A DNA stretch of 7,843 nt from Candidatus Peregrinibacteria bacterium (GCA_016215715.1 JACRIG010000003.1:1-7843), one strand, 5' to 3'. Positions 1 to 6,522 are shown, counted from the stretch's first letter. Numbers and translations are program-made. The notes: generated by a model not told the origin, from the sequence alone.

Positions 1-2069
1 ACGGAACCGTCGGCATCGCGGTCGGTATGGCGACCAACATTCCGCCGCACAACCTGAATGAACTCATTTCCGCGACGATGCATCTGCTCGACGAGCCGAA
101 GGCGACCGTCGAGGATTTGCTCAAGTTCGTACAGGGTCCTGATTTTCCGACCGGCGGCATTGTCTACGACAAGGAAGCAATCAGGCAGGCGTACCTCACA
201 GGCCGCGGCTCCATCATCATGCGCGGCAAGGCGGAAATCGAGGAGGTCGGGAACCGCTTCCAGATCCGCATTTCGGAGATTCCCTATCAGGTGAATAAGA
301 GCACGATGATCGAAAAGATGGCGCAGTTAGTCAACGATAAAGTGATTGTCGGTATCTCGGACATCCGCGATGAAAGTGACCGCGAGGGTATCCGCATCAT
401 CATCGAACTCAAGAAGGATGCGTACCCGCAGAAAGTCCTGAATCTCCTCTACAAGCACACCGATCTTCAAAGCAGTTTCGGCTACAACTGCATCGCACTT
501 GCTGACGGCATCCAGCCGCGGCTCATGAACCTGCAGGAACTGCTGCAGATTTTCATTGAGCATCGGAGAGTCGTCATTACCCGCCGCATCACCTTCGACC
601 GCGATCAGGCAAAGGCGCGCGCACACATTCTCGAGGGACTCAGCATTGCGCTCGACCACATCGACGCCGTCATCAAGACGATCAAGGAGAGCGAAACGAA
701 AGAAGAGGCGAAGGAGAAACTCATGAAGAAATTTAAATTGAGCGATCTGCAGGCGACGGCGATCCTTGAAATGCGGCTGCAGACGCTTGCCGGACTCGAG
801 CGGAAGAAAATCGAAGACGAGCTGAAGGAGAAGAAGAAATTCATTGCCGAGTGCGAGGCGATCCTCAAAGACAAGAAGAAGATCGATGGTGTATTTAAGG
901 ACGAACTCACCGAACTCAAGAAGGCCTACGGTGATGCGCGCCGCACCGCGATCGTGCCGAGTGCTCCCGGAGAATTCAGCGCGAAGGATACGATCCCGAA
1001 TGCGCCGATGATCGTGACACTCACGAGGTCGGGCTACGTGAAGCGGTTATCGCCGCTCCAATTCCGCGCACAGAACCGCGGAGGAAAGGGCGTCAAGGGC
1101 GTCGACATGCGTGATGATGACGAAGTGCTCTCGCTCCTTCACGTCATGAATCACGACGAACTGCTTTTCTTCACAAACACCGGCCGCGTGTTCGTCCTCC
1201 CCGCGTACGAACTCCCGCAGGCGGGACGTGTCGCGCGCGGACAGGCGATTGTGAACCTCCTGCAGCTCAAACCCGAAGAGCGCGTGACCGCCATCCTCAA
1301 GGCCGATCTCAGCCAGGCGTCGCACCTCTTCATGGTTACGGATCTCGGAACGGTGAAGCGCACGGAGGTCGCGGAATTCGATAACATCCGCCGCTCGGGT
1401 CTCATTGCGCAGAAACTACCGCCGGGGGAGGAGCTCAAATGGGTCGTCGCGACGAGCGGCAAGAATGAAATTCTGATCGTGAGCAAAAAGGGCAAGGCAA
1501 TCCGCTTCCCGGAGGATGACGTCCGCCCGATGGGGAGAGCCGCTGCCGGTGTGTACGGTATCCGTCTCGCGGACAAGGACCGCGTCGTCGAGGCGAGCGC
1601 GGTGAAGGATGCGAACAAGAGCAAGCTCCTCGTCGTCATGGAAAACGGTCTCGGGAAAATGAGTCCGGTCACGGAATACCGCTTCCAGGGCCGCGGAGGC
1701 AGCGGAGTATTGGCAGCGAAACTCACGGCAAAAACCGGCGATATTATCGGAGCAGTGATCCTCGAGGAAGGTGCGGAGGGAGATCTCCTCTGTATTTCGA
1801 AGCAGGGCCAGACGATCCGCATGGGACTCAAAGATATCCCGTCGCTCGGACGCGCAACGCAGGGCGTCATCGTCATGCGCTTAACGCCGCCCGATAAAGT
1901 CGCGACGATGAGTGTCGTCATGTTCGATAAAGAAGCAGAGGAAGCGATTGCCGCAGCGGCAGAGGAAGAGCGCGCGGAGGAAATGGAAGTGCTCACGGAG
2001 GAAATGGAAGCGGTGAACAGGGCGGCGAAGCGGAGTAAGAAGAAAACTGCTGAAACAGGGAAAGCCTAA
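1..2069 (+). CDS. gyrA: DNA gyrase subunit A, 5'-truncated by window edge
   Basis: Cleavage/rejoining subunit of the type II topoisomerase that introduces negative supercoils (A2B2 with GyrB, cytoplasmic). The frame is open from base 3 and reads GTVGIAVGMATNIPPHN, an internal motif of GyrA, so the ATG at 27 is not the start. By comparison with E. coli, roughly 160-170 residues, including the catalytic tyrosine and the quinolone-resistance region, lie upstream. Numbering from the Met at 27: tower domain to about 177, coiled-coil arm and exit gate about 178-302 (starts EHRR), then the C-terminal pinwheel. The GyrA box QNRGGKG (349-355; QRRGGKG in E. coli) favours GyrA over ParC. Further blade motifs follow (for example VARGQ, RRSGL, RAAAGVYG, GRGGSGV, RATQGV), consistent with six blades. 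The tail is Glu/Ala-rich, then basic. No frameshift seen. Confidence 0.96.
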   Translation, partial: GTVGIAVGMATNIPPHNLNELISATMHLLDEPKATVEDLLKFVQGPDFPTGGIVYDKEAIRQAYLTGRGSIIMRGKAEIEEVGNRFQIRISEIPYQVNKSTMIEKMAQLVNDKVIVGISDIRDESDREGIRIIIELKKDAYPQKVLNLLYKHTDLQSSFGYNCIALADGIQPRLMNLQELLQIFIEHRRVVITRRITFDRDQAKARAHILEGLSIALDHIDAVIKTIKESETKEEAKEKLMKKFKLSDLQATAILEMRLQTLAGLERKKIEDELKEKKKFIAECEAILKDKKKIDGVFKDELTELKKAYGDARRTAIVPSAPGEFSAKDTIPNAPMIVTLTRSGYVKRLSPLQFRAQNRGGKGVKGVDMRDDDEVLSLLHVMNHDELLFFTNTGRVFVLPAYELPQAGRVARGQAIVNLLQLKPEERVTAILKADLSQASHLFMVTDLGTVKRTEVAEFDNIRRSGLIAQKLPPGEELKWVVATSGKNEILIVSKKGKAIRFPEDDVRPMGRAAAGVYGIRLADKDRVVEASAVKDANKSKLLVVMENGLGKMSPVTEYRFQGRGGSGVLAAKLTAKTGDIIGAVILEEGAEGDLLCISKQGQTIRMGLKDIPSLGRATQGVIVMRLTPPDKVATMSVVMFDKEAEEAIAAAAEEERAEEMEVLTEEMEAVNRAAKRSKKKTAETGKA

Positions 2070-2085
2070 AATTACTCTACTACTT

Positions 2086-2171
2086 AGGAGCAGGCATTCC
2101 TGCCTGCTGGCTTTGCGTGGGCGAGCACTTTTTTCTTTCCACAGCGTCCGCAGGTCAGAAGACCTGCTCCT
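2086..2171. repeat. Pair of inverted REP-like hairpins
   Basis: Two 22-nt units lie in opposite orientation, at 2086-2107 (+) and 2150-2171 (read on -). Each starts AGGAGCAGG, ends CCTGC and folds into a GC-rich hairpin with a 4-nt loop: stem 2089-2096/2101-2108 with loop TTCC, and stem 2150-2156/2161-2167 with loop AGAA. The two stem positions that differ between units change on both sides of the stem, so pairing is kept. The flanks add a shorter match (CTTAG at 2083-2087, CTAAG at 2175-2179). The layout resembles a bacterial interspersed mosaic element (two inverted REPs with a linker). Neither hairpin is followed directly by a T-run, although TTTTTT at about 2130-2135 lies between them. 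It may protect or end the gyrA transcript. Confidence 0.75.
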
Positions 2172-2180
2172 GATCTAAGG

Positions 2181-2186
2181 TACAAT
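2181..2186 (+). promoter_or_regulatory. -10 box of Nudix gene, leaderless layout
   Basis: TACAAT (5/6 to TATAAT) ends 6 nt before the ATG at 2193, so transcription should begin at or next to the A of the start codon. No clear -35 element is seen at 16-18 nt spacing; that stretch is occupied by the right REP-like hairpin. The nearest Shine-Dalgarno-like bases (AAGG, 2177-2180) are 12 nt from the ATG and partly upstream of the -10, so they would not be in the mRNA. Confidence 0.6.
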
Positions 2187-2192
2187 CTTTTT

Positions 2193-2585
2193 ATGTTCCG
2201 TCTCCAGCCCGGTCACAGCGTCATCATCACCAATGCAGCAGGGGAATACCTGATGCAATTCCGCGACGGTGCCGCGGGCATTCACGACCCGCTGACGTGG
2301 GATTTCTTTGGCGGAGCGGAGGAGGAAGGGGAATCGCACATTGAAGCGGCAGTGCGTGAGTTGCAGGAAGAACTCGGTATTGAGATTCAGCCGGCTGAAC
2401 TCACGGTTGTCACAGAGCAGGCATTCGCCGACCGCGATGACACGCTTATTCGTTGCAGCCGTCCGTTGGAGTGGGGGCAGTTCACGGTGCTGGAAGGGGC
2501 GGGATGTGCGTTTTTGAGCAGGGAGGAATTACTGCGGTTACAACTTTCGCAGCGTGTGCGATTCATCGCAGAAAAGTACTTATGA
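2193..2585 (+). CDS. Nudix hydrolase, MutT-like (130 aa)
   Basis: Single-domain Nudix pyrophosphohydrolase that would cleave a nucleoside diphosphate linked to another moiety. The substrate cannot be read from sequence. The Nudix box at residues 41-63 is a full match to GX5EX7REUXEEXGU: G41, E47, then RELQEELGI at 55-63. The metal-binding glutamates E56, E59 and E60 are all present. The preceding WDFFGG (36-41) corresponds to the usual W-x-x-PGG entry to the box, with Phe replacing Pro. The length fits small MutT/Nudix proteins, so it appears complete; there is no signal peptide or membrane segment. The start is supported by the -10 box 6 nt upstream. It sits alone between two repeat-bearing spacers and seems to be its own transcription unit. 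Confidence 0.9.
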   Translation: MFRLQPGHSVIITNAAGEYLMQFRDGAAGIHDPLTWDFFGGAEEEGESHIEAAVRELQEELGIEIQPAELTVVTEQAFADRDDTLIRCSRPLEWGQFTVLEGAGCAFLSREELLRLQLSQRVRFIAEKYL

Positions 2586-2587
2586 CG

Positions 2588-2645
2588 CCCCTCATCCCAA
2601 CCCCTGTCCTGAGCGCAGTCGAAGGGTTCTCCCATTGGGAGAAGG
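2588..2645. repeat. Composite intergenic repeat, hairpin plus GAGCGCAGTCGAAGG motif
   Basis: Between the Nudix and L31 genes is a stretch that looks like non-coding repeat DNA. CCTCATCCCAACCCC is followed by TGTCCTGAGCGCAGTCGAAG (2605-2624) and then a near-perfect palindrome (stem 2627-2633 TTCTCCC, loop ATT, stem 2637-2643 GGGAGAA). Sequences of the CTGAGCGCAGTCGAAGG type and of the CTCCC-ATT-GGGAG type recur between genes in many environmental bacterial genomes; this is recalled, not searched. No T-run follows the hairpin, so it is a poor intrinsic terminator, though it could be an RNA-stability structure at the 3' end of the Nudix transcript. Confidence 0.6.
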
Positions 2646-2658
2646 AGGACGAAAACGC

Positions 2659-2686
2659 TTGCACCGGCCCAAAAAGCATGTAGAAT
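2659..2686 (+). promoter_or_regulatory. rpmE promoter
   Basis: TAGAAT (2681-2686) is a good -10 box (5/6). A weak -35 candidate, TTGCAC (2659-2664), sits 16 nt upstream. The ATG at 2696 is 9 nt after the -10, so the mRNA leader should be only about 2-3 nt. There is no Shine-Dalgarno sequence. Confidence 0.6.
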
Positions 2687-2695
2687 CTTCCGGCT

Positions 2696-2911
2696 ATGAA
2701 GAAGGAAACGCACCCGACGATGTATCCGGAAGGCAAAACGACCTGCACGACGTGCGGGACGGTTTTCGTGATCCCCTCGACCGTGAAAGAGCAGAACGTG
2801 GAAGCGTGCAAAATGTGTCACCCGATCTACACAGGTAAGAAGCAGACCACGACCCGTGGCGGACGGATTGACAGGTTTAAGAAGAGGCTGGAAGCGGGGA
2901 AAAAGAAGTGA
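2696..2911 (+). CDS. rpmE: 50S ribosomal protein L31, zinc-binding (C+) form
   Basis: Protein of the large ribosomal subunit that contributes to the bridge between subunits. At 71 residues the length is typical. Hallmarks: MKKETHP at the N-terminus, four cysteines (C17, C20, C38, C41) for one zinc ion, CHPIYTGK (41-48, like CHPFFTGK in E. coli), GGRIDRFKKR (55-64, like GGRVDRFNKR) and a lysine-rich end. All four cysteines are present, so this is the zinc-containing form and not the zinc-free paralogue. The first cysteine pair is C-x-x-C where E. coli has C-x-C. The gene has its own near-leaderless promoter and is followed by a repeat-rich spacer that may end the transcript before hrcA. Confidence 0.95.
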   Translation: MKKETHPTMYPEGKTTCTTCGTVFVIPSTVKEQNVEACKMCHPIYTGKKQTTTRGGRIDRFKKRLEAGKKK

Positions 2912-2912
2912 C

Positions 2913-3006
2913 ACAGAGGGCACAAAGGGGACAGATGGTACAGAGGAAAATAAAACTCCTTCTTTCGCCTGTGCCCTTTCTTCCTTCTGTCTCTTCTGTC
3001 CCTTTT
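2913..3006. repeat. Low-complexity imperfect inverted repeat, possible terminator
   Basis: The spacer after rpmE has a purine-rich left half (CACAGAGGGCACAAAGGGG and on) and a pyrimidine-rich right half. The main pairing is 2924-2946 with 2983-3006, about 18 paired positions with small gaps; in addition AGGGCACA (2917-2924) matches TGTGCCCT (2970-2977) exactly. The intervening segment (about 2947-2969) is AT-richer. The right arm ends in CCCTTTT, so the folded RNA could act as a weak terminator for rpmE. The CIRCE-like operator begins two bases later. Confidence 0.5.
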
Positions 3007-3007
3007 C

Positions 3008-3034
3008 GTAGCACTCTCAAGCCAAGACTGCTAT
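3008..3034 (+). promoter_or_regulatory. CIRCE-like HrcA operator
   Basis: The left arm GTAGCACTC (3008-3016) matches 8/9 of the CIRCE arm TTAGCACTC. After exactly 9 nt (3017-3025) the right arm GACTGCTAT (3026-3034) matches 7/9 of GAGTGCTAA. The canonical 9-N9-9 geometry is kept and the gene directly downstream encodes HrcA, which binds this element in other bacteria. The right arm overlaps the -10 box, so binding would block RNA polymerase. This points to autorepression, relieved by heat shock or protein misfolding as in known HrcA systems. Confidence 0.78.
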
Positions 3035-3037
3035 AAT
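3029..3037 (+). promoter_or_regulatory. Extended -10 promoter of hrcA, leaderless layout
   Basis: TGCTATAAT is a perfect extended -10 (TG-N-TATAAT; hexamer 3032-3037). No convincing -35 is seen, which fits extended -10 promoters. The ATG at 3045 is 7 nt after the hexamer, so the transcript should start at or one base before the start codon. This also argues against the out-of-frame ATG at 3041, which would lie upstream of the transcript start. Confidence 0.72.
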
Positions 3038-3044
3038 CAGATGT

Positions 3045-3758
3045 ATGAACGAGAGACAGGCGAAGCTGCTTGCGGCCATCATCGACCAGTTTATCGAAAC
3101 GGCGGTACCCGTCGGTTCAACGGAGCTGCTGCGCCACAGTCACACCTTCCGTCTTTCGGGCGCTACCATCCGCAACGAAATGCGCGTGCTGGGGGAGGAA
3201 GGTTTTCTGGAGCAGCCGCACGTTTCCGCCGGACGGATTCCGACCGCGAAAGGCTACCGCGTGTACGTGCGGGAGTTCATCCAGCCATCGACGCTGGAGC
3301 TCAAGGTGAAGCGCAAATTCGACACGCTCAAAGAACAGTACTTCCGCCGGAAAGATCAGGAGCGCGTGTACGAGTCGGTGTCACTCCTCTCCCAGATGAT
3401 CCCCGACATCGCCTTCGCGACCGTCCCGCACAAGGATCAGGTCTACTACCTCGGCCTCGCGAACGTCCTCAGGCAGCCCGAGTTCCAGAGTAATCCGCTG
3501 ATGGCGACGGGTGTGGTTGAAGTGCTGGAGGGCCGCATCACTGATTTTCTGAAGCAGACACAGGTCGATGAGCAGGTGCGCTACTACATCGGCGAGGAGC
3601 ATATCCTTCCGCAGATGCAGAGCTGCGGCGCGATGCTTACGTCCTACAAGCTTCGCGGCGAATCCGGTGTCATCGGCATCATCGGGCCAATGCGGATGGA
3701 TTACGCGTACAACACCGCGGCTCTAGAATTAGTTGCCGATCTTCTTCGTTCTGCCTGA
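3045..3758 (+). CDS. hrcA: Heat-inducible transcription repressor HrcA, compact form (237 aa)
   Basis: Repressor of heat-shock genes that binds CIRCE operators. The N-terminal winged helix is clear: NERQAKLLAAIIDQFIETA (2-20), PVGS (22-25), then GATIRNEM (39-46), GFLEQPHVSAGRIPT (53-67) and GYRVYV (70-75). The C-terminus also fits: LRQPEF (142-147) aligns with the family's LNQPEF-type motif, IGEEH (182-186) follows, and GVIGIIGPMRMDY (208-220) is the family's closing motif. Typical HrcA has about 340 residues; here about 100 residues of the middle (GAF-like/dimerisation) region are absent around positions 117-132, with no break in frame. The start is fixed by the adjacent promoter. The stop overlaps the next start by one base, implying translational coupling. 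Function as a repressor is likely; how it senses stress without the full middle domain is unknown. Confidence 0.9.
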   Translation: MNERQAKLLAAIIDQFIETAVPVGSTELLRHSHTFRLSGATIRNEMRVLGEEGFLEQPHVSAGRIPTAKGYRVYVREFIQPSTLELKVKRKFDTLKEQYFRRKDQERVYESVSLLSQMIPDIAFATVPHKDQVYYLGLANVLRQPEFQSNPLMATGVVEVLEGRITDFLKQTQVDEQVRYYIGEEHILPQMQSCGAMLTSYKLRGESGVIGIIGPMRMDYAYNTAALELVADLLRSA

Positions 3759-6520
3759 TGTCCGTTATTCTTCGTGTCCGTCCCGGCCAGGAAAATGAAC
3801 GCGGTCCGCTCTACATGGAGTCGGCCGTTGCCGCTATCCATTCGCTTGATGCTGAGGATACGCCCATCGGACTTGAGATCGGCATGCACGAGGGGCTCGT
3901 GGCGCTCTATGTCCGTACCAATGAGAACGCCTCACCGCTCATTGAGAGTCAGATCTATGCACAGTACCCTGATACGGATATCGAATTGGTGAATAAAGAT
4001 CCGTTCATTGCGCGTGAGACCGAGGAAGTGACGACGCTGGAGCTGGAACTCGAGGACCCTGAGATTTTCCCCATCAAGCGCCATCCGCAGTTCGACGACA
4101 TGCTGACGCGCGCGAACATGGACCCGATTTCGGGCATCACGTCCTCCCTCGCGCGCTACGTCCTCCCCGGCATGCGCGGGCACGTGCAGATTGTTCTTTC
4201 TCCGCTCAGTAATAGCTTCCGACGCCGTGCCCTCCGGTTTTTGCCGCTTTTACGGAAGGGACTCGCGAGCATGTCTCCCCGCTATGCCGCTTTTTTCGCA
4301 CGCGTACAGTTGGCGCGCGGCTGGAAGAGAATCCTCCTCTTCCCGCTTTCCATCCTTCTCGGGGGGTTCCGCGCGTGGCCGCTCATCAACAAGATCCCGA
4401 AGTTTTCCGGCGAACGGATCGGCCCTTCCCTCGAAGAAGAGGAAGGAGAGCACATGCCCAGCAGTGCCCGGTCACATGATCGTGAAGACGCTGTCGCAGG
4501 TGCGCGGGACAAAATGAACAGACTGCTCTTCCGTACGAATATCCGCATCAACGTGATCGCACCGAAGGGGAAAAAGAAAGATGCTATGCGTAAAGCCATC
4601 GAGATCGCCGGCGCTTTCCAGCAGTTCTCCCTTCCGCACAGCAACACCTTCGTCACCGAAAAACCCGTCGTTGCAGACCAGATTGCCCACGAACTGGACA
4701 GCGCATCCTACGTTCTCTCGGTCGAGGAAATCGCGACGCTCTGGCACGTTCCCACCATCCTCGTCCAGAGTCCGGGACTCGATCGTGTGTTCAGTAAAAA
4801 ACTCGAACCGCCGGTGAACCTGCCGGTGCCGGATGTCACCGACAAGCCCGAAGATCTGACAGTGCTCGGCGAGGCTGTCTTCCACGGCCGCCGGACCCCC
4901 TTCGGCATCCGCCGCGACGACCGTCGCCGCCACGTCTACATCATCGGAAAGACGGGTATGGGAAAATCAACGATTCTTGAGAATATGATCTTCAGCGACA
5001 TTCATGCGGGGAAAGGAGTCGGCGTCATTGATCCGCACGGCGATTTAATCGAAGCAATCCTCCAATTTATCCCGAAGAGCCGCAGCAACGACGTCATCCT
5101 CTTTGATCCTGCAGACCGCGATTTTCCGCTCTCCTTCAACATTCTCGAGTGGCCCAACCCCGACCAGCGGCCGCTCGTCGCCTCCGGCCTGATGAGTGTC
5201 TTCACGAAACTCTGGCCCGAGGCCTTCAGCGGACGCATGGAGCACATTCTGCGCAATAACCTCCTCGCACTGCTGGAATTCGAGGGATCATCAATGCTCG
5301 GGATTCTGCGGATCTTTTCGGATGATGCGTACCGCGCGAAAGTCGTCGAGAAAGTCTCAGACCCGATGGTCAAAAATTTCTGGGTTTCCGAGTACGCAGG
5401 TTGGAGCGACAAGTACCGCACCGAAGCCATCGCCGCGATCCAGAACAAGGTGGGGCAGCTGCTCACGACCCCTCTCATCCGTAACATCGTCGGACAGGTC
5501 GCTTCCACCCTCGACGTCCGTCACGCTATGGACAGCGGAAAAATCGTCCTCGTGAATCTTTCGAAGGGTCGCATCGGCGAAGACACCTCCGCGTTCCTCG
5601 GTTCGATGCTCGTCACGAAATTCCAGATCGACGCGATGAGTCGCGCCGACATTCCGGAGAAAGATCGCAAGGATTTCTTCCTGTACGTCGACGAGTTCCA
5701 GAACTTTGCGACGCAATCTTTTGCCACTATTCTTTCCGAAGCGCGCAAATACCGTCTGTCCCTCACAATGGCCAACCAGTACGTCGGGCAGCTGATGATC
5801 GGCGACCGAGACTCGAGTCTCCGCGACGCGGTCTTCGGCAACGTCGGTACGCTCATCAGCTTCCAGGTCGGCTCCGACGACGCGGAAGACCTCAGTCTCC
5901 AGTTCGAGGAAATGGCTCTGCCAAAAGACATTCTCAGTCTCCCGAAATACCACGCGTACATGCGGCTCATGATAGATGGTATTCCAAGTAAACCTTTCTC
6001 GGTCGGCACACTTCCTCCTCCGAAGTACAAGCAGGATGAAGGACGCGTGCAGGTACTACGCGATCTTTCACGCGAGCGGTACGCGGAAAAGAGATCAGTT
6101 GTCGAAGATAAAATCAGCCGCTGGGCGGTCTCCGCCGCTGAAGGTAAATCACAGGTAAAAACTGTGGAGAAAGCGAAAGAAAAAGAAGACGAAGAGAAGA
6201 AGAAAGCGCGCGCGAAGGGCATGAGCATCGAGGAATACCGCAAGTGGCGCGACCGTGAGATGTGGACGAATGAATTTAACGGACTGCGGAAGAAGAAAAT
6301 GACCGGCGAGGAAATGAGTGTGCTGGAGCAGACGAAATATACGGAACTGGAGAAGCGATTGGTCGAATCCGGAGGCGTCCCGCCACCGAGCAAAGCGCTG
6401 ATACAAGCCGCGATCAATGCGGGGAAGGATGTGACGGAGTTTATGACAGCCGAAACGCAGATTGCGGCACCAACACCTGTGGAAGCGAAGAAACCGGCTG
6501 CAAAGAAACCGAAACAATAA
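3758..6520 (+). CDS. TraD/VirD4-like type IV secretion DNA-translocase ATPase (920 aa)
   Basis: Large ATPase of the HerA/VirD4/TraD class, probably moving DNA or protein at the membrane. Residues 1-390 form an N-terminal region of the kind that precedes the motor in large candidate-phyla members; it has one short hydrophobic stretch (192-204, ILLFPLSILLGGF), too short to call a membrane helix. The motor core holds Walker A GKTGMGKST (397-405), DPHGD (425-429), an inserted helical region about 486-578 similar to the all-alpha domain of VirD4, and Walker B FFLYVDE (640-646) followed by FQNFAT. From about 800 the protein is charged and Lys/Glu-rich, ending in an Ala/Pro/Lys tail. It starts on the base where hrcA stops (TGATG) and has no Shine-Dalgarno, so it is probably translated by coupling. 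No relaxase, VirB4 or pilus genes are visible here. The ATPase call is firm; the transport role is inferred. Confidence 0.85.
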   Translation: MSVILRVRPGQENERGPLYMESAVAAIHSLDAEDTPIGLEIGMHEGLVALYVRTNENASPLIESQIYAQYPDTDIELVNKDPFIARETEEVTTLELELEDPEIFPIKRHPQFDDMLTRANMDPISGITSSLARYVLPGMRGHVQIVLSPLSNSFRRRALRFLPLLRKGLASMSPRYAAFFARVQLARGWKRILLFPLSILLGGFRAWPLINKIPKFSGERIGPSLEEEEGEHMPSSARSHDREDAVAGARDKMNRLLFRTNIRINVIAPKGKKKDAMRKAIEIAGAFQQFSLPHSNTFVTEKPVVADQIAHELDSASYVLSVEEIATLWHVPTILVQSPGLDRVFSKKLEPPVNLPVPDVTDKPEDLTVLGEAVFHGRRTPFGIRRDDRRRHVYIIGKTGMGKSTILENMIFSDIHAGKGVGVIDPHGDLIEAILQFIPKSRSNDVILFDPADRDFPLSFNILEWPNPDQRPLVASGLMSVFTKLWPEAFSGRMEHILRNNLLALLEFEGSSMLGILRIFSDDAYRAKVVEKVSDPMVKNFWVSEYAGWSDKYRTEAIAAIQNKVGQLLTTPLIRNIVGQVASTLDVRHAMDSGKIVLVNLSKGRIGEDTSAFLGSMLVTKFQIDAMSRADIPEKDRKDFFLYVDEFQNFATQSFATILSEARKYRLSLTMANQYVGQLMIGDRDSSLRDAVFGNVGTLISFQVGSDDAEDLSLQFEEMALPKDILSLPKYHAYMRLMIDGIPSKPFSVGTLPPPKYKQDEGRVQVLRDLSRERYAEKRSVVEDKISRWAVSAAEGKSQVKTVEKAKEKEDEEKKKARAKGMSIEEYRKWRDREMWTNEFNGLRKKKMTGEEMSVLEQTKYTELEKRLVESGGVPPPSKALIQAAINAGKDVTEFMTAETQIAAPTPVEAKKPAAKKPKQ

Positions 6521-6522
6521 TT

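Noticed and set aside
27..29. ATG as the start of the gyrase gene
   Set aside because: The frame is open from base 3 and reads GTVGIAVG, the conserved sequence before this methionine in GyrA. The gene simply begins outside the window.
1151..1996. 281-residue open frame antisense to gyrA
   Set aside because: It lies wholly within the strongly conserved GyrA C-terminal domain, is Ser/Arg-rich with no recognisable motif, and is explained by codon bias.
2089..2135. Intrinsic terminator for gyrA
   Set aside because: The hairpin at 2089-2108 is not followed by a T-run; the TTTTTT tract is more than 20 nt further on. It is better explained as part of the inverted REP-like pair.
2387..2923. 178-residue minus-strand frame across the Nudix gene, spacer and rpmE
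   Set aside because: It overlaps two well-supported genes and translates the intergenic repeat; no family resemblance.
3041..3493. 150-residue frame starting 4 nt before hrcA
   Set aside because: It is an out-of-frame reading of the HrcA winged-helix region, Arg/Gly/Ala-rich. Its ATG is only 3 nt after the -10 box, so it would not be on the mRNA.
2583..3758. TGA recoded as an amino acid, as in Gracilibacteria/Absconditabacteria
   Set aside because: TGA closes Nudix, L31 and HrcA exactly where these families end, and the HrcA TGA forms a typical stop-start overlap.
4325..4375. Transmembrane helix in the ATPase N-terminal region
   Set aside because: The hydrophobic run is only about 13 residues (192-204), contains a proline and is flanked by charged residues; not enough to call.
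5521..6417. 298-residue open frame antisense to the ATPase
   Set aside because: It covers the Walker B region of a clear gene on the other strand and has low-complexity Ser/Phe/Arg composition with no family features.
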